Assembly (NCBI GenBank): GCA_019120375.1
Contig: DWVE01000047.1
Span: 1 to 18,173, forward strand
From: Allofournierella_A excrementavium
Lineage (GTDB): Bacteria > Bacillota > Clostridia > Oscillospirales > Ruminococcaceae
Reading direction: 5' to 3'
Length of the DNA stretch: 18,173 bases
This document shows positions 15,066-18,173 of this stretch, one piece after another (position 1 is the stretch's first letter; each line of letters starts with the position of its first letter). The position numbers were made by a program, and so were the translations under genes. A model generated the notes under the pieces. It had not been told where the DNA came from and ran no database searches. It saw only the letters and a program-made list of their open reading frames with translations.

Positions 15066-15395
15066 ATGAACATTCAGTTTCTGAGCAACAGTATGGATTC
15101 CACCACCATGAGCAACATCAGCATGATCGTCATGCTGGTCATCATGTTCGCGGTGATGTACTTTTTGCTGTACCGTCCCCAGAAGAAGCAGCAGAAGAAG
15201 GACGCCGAGATGCGCAGTTCGCTGGAGATCGGCGATGAGGTGACCACCATCGGCGGCATCGTGGGCCGCGTGATCGCCCTGAAGGAGGACACCTTCGTGC
15301 TGGAGACCGGCAGCGACCGCACCAAGATCCGTTTCCGCCGCGCCGCCGTGCAGGCCGTGACCAAGCTGGATATGGAGACTCCTGCCCAGAAGTGA
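15066..15395 (+). CDS. yajC: Preprotein translocase accessory subunit YajC
   Basis: YajC is the small membrane protein associated with the Sec translocon and SecDF. The 109-residue protein has a short N-terminal tail, one transmembrane helix (about 18-37, ISMIVMLVIMFAVMYFLLY), then RPQKKQQKK and the conserved soluble part LEIGDEVTTIGGIVGRV (53-69). This is the standard family layout and size. The ribosome binding site AGGAG (15049-15053) is 12 nt from the ATG, slightly long. The queA-tgt-yajC order is conserved in many bacteria. Here yajC has its own promoter and its own strong terminator; secD/secF are not in the window. Confidence 0.95.
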   Translation: MNIQFLSNSMDSTTMSNISMIVMLVIMFAVMYFLLYRPQKKQQKKDAEMRSSLEIGDEVTTIGGIVGRVIALKEDTFVLETGSDRTKIRFRRAAVQAVTKLDMETPAQK

Positions 15396-15414
15396 TCTCT
15401 TCGGACTAAAACAA

Positions 15415-15457
15415 CGCCTCCCTGCATACTGTTTAGTGTGCAGGGAGGTGCTTTTTT
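15415..15457 (+). terminator. Strong intrinsic terminator after yajC that contains the next gene's ribosome binding site
   Basis: A 16-bp stem (15415-15430 with 15435-15450, two G-U pairs, loop GTTT) is followed by C and six T. The 3' arm includes GGGAGG (15443-15448), the only ribosome binding site for the next gene, whose ATG begins at 15458, immediately after the last T. Confidence 0.9.
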
Positions 15458-15892
15458 ATGCCAAAACAGCAAAAAGCGGGCCGCAAAGCCGGGCAGAGTG
15501 CCGGCACGGAGCCTTTGAAAAAGATTTTGATCGCAGGCGTCACCGGGACGGCCGTTACATTTCTTGTCCTGCTCTTGTGCAGCTGGCTCTACACCAAGAC
15601 TCAGCTGCCCGCCTGGTCTGCCGTTCCCATGGCCACCTGCGCCGTGTGCCTGGGCTGCTTTGTCTGCGGAATGATCCTGGCTCGCAGCTTCAAAAAGAAT
15701 GGCTTGTTCTGCGGGCTTTGCACCGGAACGGTCTTTTATCTCATCTATCTGGCCGCCGCACTGCTGAACGGGCAGTTCGACTTCACCGCCATGGCCGGCA
15801 TCAAGCTGGTATGCTACATCCTTGCGGGCTGCTTCGGCGGGTATCTTGGCATTCTTCTGGCCGAACGAAAGCGCACCCGCCGCCCGGCCTGA
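15458..15892 (+). CDS. TIGR04086/YrzE-like four-helix membrane protein
   Basis: A 144-residue protein with a Lys-rich N-terminus and four hydrophobic segments (about 22-45, 52-75, 82-103 and 112-135), ending in a basic tail ERKRTRRPA. It is assigned to the TIGR04086 group from its size, topology and its place right after yajC, where this family sits in Clostridia; no catalytic motif is known. It has nine cysteines, four of them spaced C-x2-C-x2-C-x2-C (61, 64, 67, 70) within the second helix. The start codon directly abuts the yajC terminator and the ribosome binding site is inside that hairpin, so expression requires terminator readthrough and probably hairpin opening. Function unknown. Confidence 0.78.
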   Translation: MPKQQKAGRKAGQSAGTEPLKKILIAGVTGTAVTFLVLLLCSWLYTKTQLPAWSAVPMATCAVCLGCFVCGMILARSFKKNGLFCGLCTGTVFYLIYLAAALLNGQFDFTAMAGIKLVCYILAGCFGGYLGILLAERKRTRRPA

Positions 15893-15893
15893 C

Positions 15894-15925
15894 AAAAAAG
15901 CTCCGCATTGATGCGGAGCTTTTTT
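15894..15925. terminator. Intrinsic terminator after the TIGR04086-like gene
   Basis: GCTCCGCA (15900-15907) pairs with TGCGGAGC (15912-15919) around a 4-nt loop, flanked by six A on the left and six T on the right. The A/T symmetry means it could work in both directions, but only the plus-strand gene ends here. Confidence 0.9.
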
Positions 15926-15953
15926 CATATATCGCGGCCAAGCCGCATATCAT
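15925..15953 (+). promoter_or_regulatory. Possible sigma-E-type (sporulation) promoter for spoIIM
   Basis: TCATATA (15925-15931), 14 nt, then CATATCAT (15946-15953) matches the Bacillus sigma-E pattern KMATATT-N14-CATACAHT at 6 of 7 and 6 of 8 positions (read by eye). The spacer holds an imperfect palindrome (GCGGC-CAA-GCCGC). The start would be near 15960, just before the ribosome binding site. Confidence 0.35.
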
Positions 15954-15985
15954 GTTCTATCACCGCTCAAAAAGAGGTACAAGCT

Positions 15986-16840
15986 ATGTGGACGTATCGA
16001 CCAGCAGACAGCACTCCCACGCCGCGGGAGAAAAAACTTCAGGACCCCGCGCCTTATTCGGCGGCCCGACCGCAGCCTTCCTCCGCGCCTTTCCAAACCC
16101 AGAACGGCGCTGCACCGCATCGCCAGAGTGCGTTCGGCCAAGAGCAGCACACCACCGGCGCAGTGCAGAGCGGGAGGCGGCCTGAAAGCATGCCCCGAAC
16201 GGTCTATGAAACATCCGACGTGCCGACCGCGCATAAAGCGCGCATCGTCACCCAGTCAAGGCCCTCCCGGACACTGCGCACCGCCTGCGTGATGGGCTGC
16301 CTTTATCTGGCCGGTCTTGCGGCAGGCTCGCTGTGCAGTCGGATGCTGAGCGAACCGCTGCTGACCTACGCCCGTTATTTTGCTTCCATCGACCTGGGCC
16401 TGCGGACCACCGGAAACGCCGCGATGGTGTTCAGCGTGGGCTTTCTGTCCCTGTTTTGCCAGCTGTCTCTGGTGCTCATCTCCGGTTTCTGTGTTCTCGG
16501 CATCGGCCTCATTCCCATCACGATGGTGCTCAAAGGCGCCGGGACGGGCATTTTCACCGCACTCTTGTATCAACAGCTGGGGGCGGCCAAAGGTCTTGTG
16601 CTGCAAGCGTTGGTCTTTTGGCTCCCGGAAACGCTGGGCAGCCTGCTCGTGATCCTGTTAAGCGCTTTCTCCTTACACGTTTCATGCAGTCTTCTGCGCT
16701 GCTGCCTCGGCCAGGGCGGAAGCGGGCTTGGCGTAGCCTCGCGCCACCTGATTCACCGCTATCTGACCATCTGCTTTTTTTCCATGCTGGTGTGCGGGCT
16801 TTCAGTCCTCCTGACGCTGGTCTTCGGCGGCCTCTTCTGA
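15986..16840 (+). CDS. spoIIM: SpoIIM-family (stage II sporulation protein M) membrane protein
   Basis: SpoIIM works with SpoIID and SpoIIP in engulfment during sporulation. This 284-residue protein has a hydrophilic, probably disordered N-terminal half (1-95; rich in Pro, Gln, Ser, Arg) and then about five or six hydrophobic segments (near 99-118, 145-182, 187-196, 204-229 and 258-282). The segment FCVLGIGLIPITMVLKGAGTG to LPETLGSLLVILLSAF resembles the SpoIIM/DUF95 core. The ATG at 15986 follows AAGAGG with 8 nt spacing. In B. subtilis spoIIM also lies close to the xerD homologue ripX, which supports the call. The long N-terminal tail is unusual: B. subtilis SpoIIM is about 214 residues. 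It overlaps the convergent xer gene by 39 nt. Family assignment is moderately sure. Confidence 0.75.
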   Translation: MWTYRPADSTPTPREKKLQDPAPYSAARPQPSSAPFQTQNGAAPHRQSAFGQEQHTTGAVQSGRRPESMPRTVYETSDVPTAHKARIVTQSRPSRTLRTACVMGCLYLAGLAAGSLCSRMLSEPLLTYARYFASIDLGLRTTGNAAMVFSVGFLSLFCQLSLVLISGFCVLGIGLIPITMVLKGAGTGIFTALLYQQLGAAKGLVLQALVFWLPETLGSLLVILLSAFSLHVSCSLLRCCLGQGGSGLGVASRHLIHRYLTICFFSMLVCGLSVLLTLVFGGLF

Positions 16841-17869
16841 TGTCACAGAAGGCCTTTCAGGCTCCATGTAGGAGATTTTGGACAGGGGAGTGGACTTCGC
16901 CGCCTTGCGCAGTTTTTCGGTGTTGATGTGGGTGTAGATTTCTGTGGTGGACACATGCGCGTGCCCCAAAATTTCTTTCAGTTCCAGCATATCCACGTTA
17001 CCGTGGCGGTACATCAGCGTTGCCGCGGTGTGGCGCAGTTTGTGGGGCGAATAGCCTTTGCCGGAAAGCCCCGCAGACTGCAGGCAGCGCTCCACGATCT
17101 GCTGCACACGTCGCGCACTCAGCCGCTTGCCGGTCTTCTTGGATACAAACAGCGCCTGCGGTTCCTGCAGGTTTCCGAGGGCTGCCCGGGCCGCACGGTA
17201 GTGCTTCAGCGCATCCAGGCAGGCGGCGTTGAGGTAGACCAGCCGCTCTTTATTGCCTTTGCCCACGATGCGGACCGTGTCCTCCTGAAAATCCTTCAAA
17301 TCGATGGCCACCAGCTCGCTCAAACGCATGCCGCAGTTCAAAAACAGGGTCAGGATGCAGAAGTCGCGCTCGTAAAAGTCACTTTGTATATTTTTTAACA
17401 AGTCGATGCTTTCTTCCAGCGACAGATATTTGGGCAGCGCCTTTTTAAGGCTTGGAACAGAGATGTCCTTGGCAGGGTCCTCCGAAAGGCGATTGGATTT
17501 CACGGTCATAAAGCGATAGAAGCTTTTGATGCTGGTGAGTTTCCGCGCCCGGGCTGCCGGTTCGTTCTGACGCTCGTTCTTCAAGAAATACAGATACTCA
17601 TAGATCTCCGATTGGGTCACGCTGCCGATGGTGGCAGTGTCGATGCCTCGGATGTCAATATCGTCAAATTCGCAGTTCGCAGGCACAGAGCCGCGCTCGC
17701 GCAGAAGAAACTTGAAGAACAGGCGCAGGTCGATGTAGTAGGCATTGACCGTGCGAGGTGATCGGTTGAGAATGGCGCCCAGGTAATTCAGGAAGTCGCG
17801 CACATCCCGCGGGATGTCTTCATAAGGCGCATGGCGCTCCGGGTGCATAGTGTCGATGTAGGTGCTCAT
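16802..17869 (-). CDS. xerD: XerC/XerD-type tyrosine site-specific recombinase
   Basis: A 355-residue tyrosine recombinase with an N-terminal SAM-like core-binding domain (about 20-125) and a complete catalytic domain: Arg182 (CGMRLSEL), Lys204 (GKGNKERL), His276 and Arg279 (SPHKLRHTAATL), His303 (LGHAHVS) and Tyr312 (TTEIYTH). Spacings match E. coli XerD closely (Arg-Lys differ by one or two residues, His-Tyr identical at nine). It probably resolves chromosome dimers at dif. XerC versus XerD cannot be fixed; the symbol is from the spoIIM neighbourhood. The ~25-residue C-terminal tail after the catalytic domain (Glu-rich, EPERPSVTSEEAAEDQRQED) is longer than usual. The ATG at 17869 lacks a clear ribosome binding site; an in-frame ATG at 17848 is an alternative with none either. 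Confidence 0.93.
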   Translation of the reverse strand: MSTYIDTMHPERHAPYEDIPRDVRDFLNYLGAILNRSPRTVNAYYIDLRLFFKFLLRERGSVPANCEFDDIDIRGIDTATIGSVTQSEIYEYLYFLKNERQNEPAARARKLTSIKSFYRFMTVKSNRLSEDPAKDISVPSLKKALPKYLSLEESIDLLKNIQSDFYERDFCILTLFLNCGMRLSELVAIDLKDFQEDTVRIVGKGNKERLVYLNAACLDALKHYRAARAALGNLQEPQALFVSKKTGKRLSARRVQQIVERCLQSAGLSGKGYSPHKLRHTAATLMYRHGNVDMLELKEILGHAHVSTTEIYTHINTEKLRKAAKSTPLSKISYMEPERPSVTSEEAAEDQRQED

Positions 17870-17910
17870 AATCTGGTTTGCGGTGGATGCCCCTGTTTTG
17901 CACTCCCCTC

Positions 17911-17940
17911 AATTTCGCTAAATTTTTATTTAGCGAAATT
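17911..17940. repeat. 13-bp perfect inverted repeat in the xer leader
   Basis: AATTTCGCTAAAT (17911-17923) is the exact reverse complement of 17928-17940, around TTTT. It lies between the xer promoter and the gene, at about +9 to +38 of the transcript. It could act as an RNA hairpin, an operator, or a Xer-type site: the layout also reads as 11-bp arm, 6-bp centre, 11-bp arm. Confidence 0.85.
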
Positions 17941-17955
17941 ACATCCATTGAAATC

Positions 17956-17984
17956 AGTATACCTTCCCTAGCAGGATTTGTCAA
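17956..17984 (-). promoter_or_regulatory. sigma-A-type promoter for the xer recombinase
   Basis: On the minus strand TTGACA (17984-17979) and TATACT (17961-17956) are 17 nt apart. The expected start is near 17949, giving an ~80-nt leader with the inverted repeat near its 5' end. Confidence 0.8.
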
Positions 17985-18039
17985 GGCCGGGCCGTCAAGC
18001 ACTCATTGGCAGCGGCTGTGCCGTTCAGGCTTTCACATT

Positions 18040-18158
18040 TATAATCATAACCCCACGTTAAACGTGGGGTTTGCAGAACGGCCCTATAAGGGCCATTATT
18101 CCAGCAGCACCTAAAGGTGCGTAATGAGCAACGCCAACCGCACTTGGCGTTGCTTTTT
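18040..18158 (+). other. Gene-free structured segment: four consecutive hairpins ending in a terminator (small RNA or IS200/IS605-type end)
   Basis: Four stems follow one another: AACCCCACG/CGTGGGGTT (18049-18057 with 18063-18071); GGCCCT/AGGGCC (18080-18085 with 18089-18094); GCACC/GGTGC (18107-18111 with 18116-18120), possibly extended by CATTA (18094-18098) with TAATG (18122-18126); and a terminator stem at 18128-18153. A TATAAT sits at 18040-18045, but no good -35 is seen 16-18 nt before it. No ORF in the segment looks like a protein. Two readings remain: a ~110-nt structured RNA on the plus strand, or the subterminal hairpins of an IS200/IS605-type element whose gene would lie beyond the right edge. 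Confidence 0.5.
18128..18158 (+). terminator. Intrinsic terminator near the right edge
   Basis: A 10-bp perfect stem, GCAACGCCAA (18128-18137) with TTGGCGTTGC (18144-18153), has a 6-nt loop and is followed by five T. No plus-strand gene precedes it, since xer is on the minus strand, so it ends an unannotated transcript or insulates an element to the right. Confidence 0.8.
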
Positions 18159-18173
18159 ACTTCTTCCTTCTGC

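Noticed and set aside
17820..17947. 42-codon upstream open frame overlapping the xer start out of frame
   Set aside because: It begins at the leader's 5' edge without a ribosome binding site, runs through the inverted repeat and has no coding character; a translated uORF is possible but unsupported.
1..18173. CRISPR array, tRNA or rRNA genes, prophage or defence cassette
   Set aside because: No regularly spaced repeats, cloverleaf-like sequences, rRNA segments or phage/defence proteins were recognised on either strand.

Overview
The window reads as ordinary chromosome from a GC-rich anaerobic Bacillota (class Clostridia), probably a gut Oscillospiraceae/Ruminococcaceae relative of Faecalibacterium, Gemmiger or Subdoligranulum. 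This is inferred from the order ispA-DUF212-dxs-tlyA-nadK-argR-recN, a T-box in front of tyrS, the queA-tgt-yajC-TIGR04086 block and spoIIM beside a Xer recombinase, all typical of Clostridia, together with high GC at third codon positions. No species can be fixed from the sequence alone.

Layout. (1) Positions 1-6440, plus strand: a tight operon for isoprenoid precursors (end of a polyprenyl synthase, a DUF212 membrane protein, dxs), an rRNA methyltransferase of the TlyA/YqxC type, NAD kinase, ArgR and RecN. (2) 6437-8060, plus strand: a strong promoter overlapping the recN stop codon, a tyrosine T-box leader and tyrS, closed by a bidirectional terminator. (3) 8075-12598, minus strand: asd-dapA-dapB-capA-like-ACT, that is, aspartate to tetrahydrodipicolinate for lysine and cell-wall diaminopimelate. 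It also holds a stand-alone aspartokinase-like regulatory protein and a CapA-family metallophosphatase-like protein. (4) 12599-12798: a compact divergent control region with two well-formed promoters that point into each other, an attenuator-like hairpin and a cluster of GCAAT/ATTGC motifs. (5) 12799-15892, plus strand: queA and tgt (queuosine in tRNA), then yajC with its own promoter, then a TIGR04086-type membrane protein whose ribosome binding site lies inside the yajC terminator. (6) 15925-17984: a SpoIIM-family protein, possibly behind a sigma-E-like promoter, convergent with and overlapping a XerC/D tyrosine recombinase on the minus strand, whose leader carries a 13-bp perfect inverted repeat. 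(7) 17985-18173: no gene, but four hairpins in a row ending in an intrinsic terminator, either a small structured RNA or the end of an IS200/IS605-type element.

No CRISPR array, phage genes, toxin-antitoxin pair or defence island is visible. The protein genes are all recognisable. What is less usual is regulatory: interlocked asd/queA promoters, an intrinsic terminator that hides the next gene's ribosome binding site, the palindromes at the tyrS and xer promoters, and the structured segment at the right edge. Promoters and RNA structures were found by eye and have not been folded or tested.
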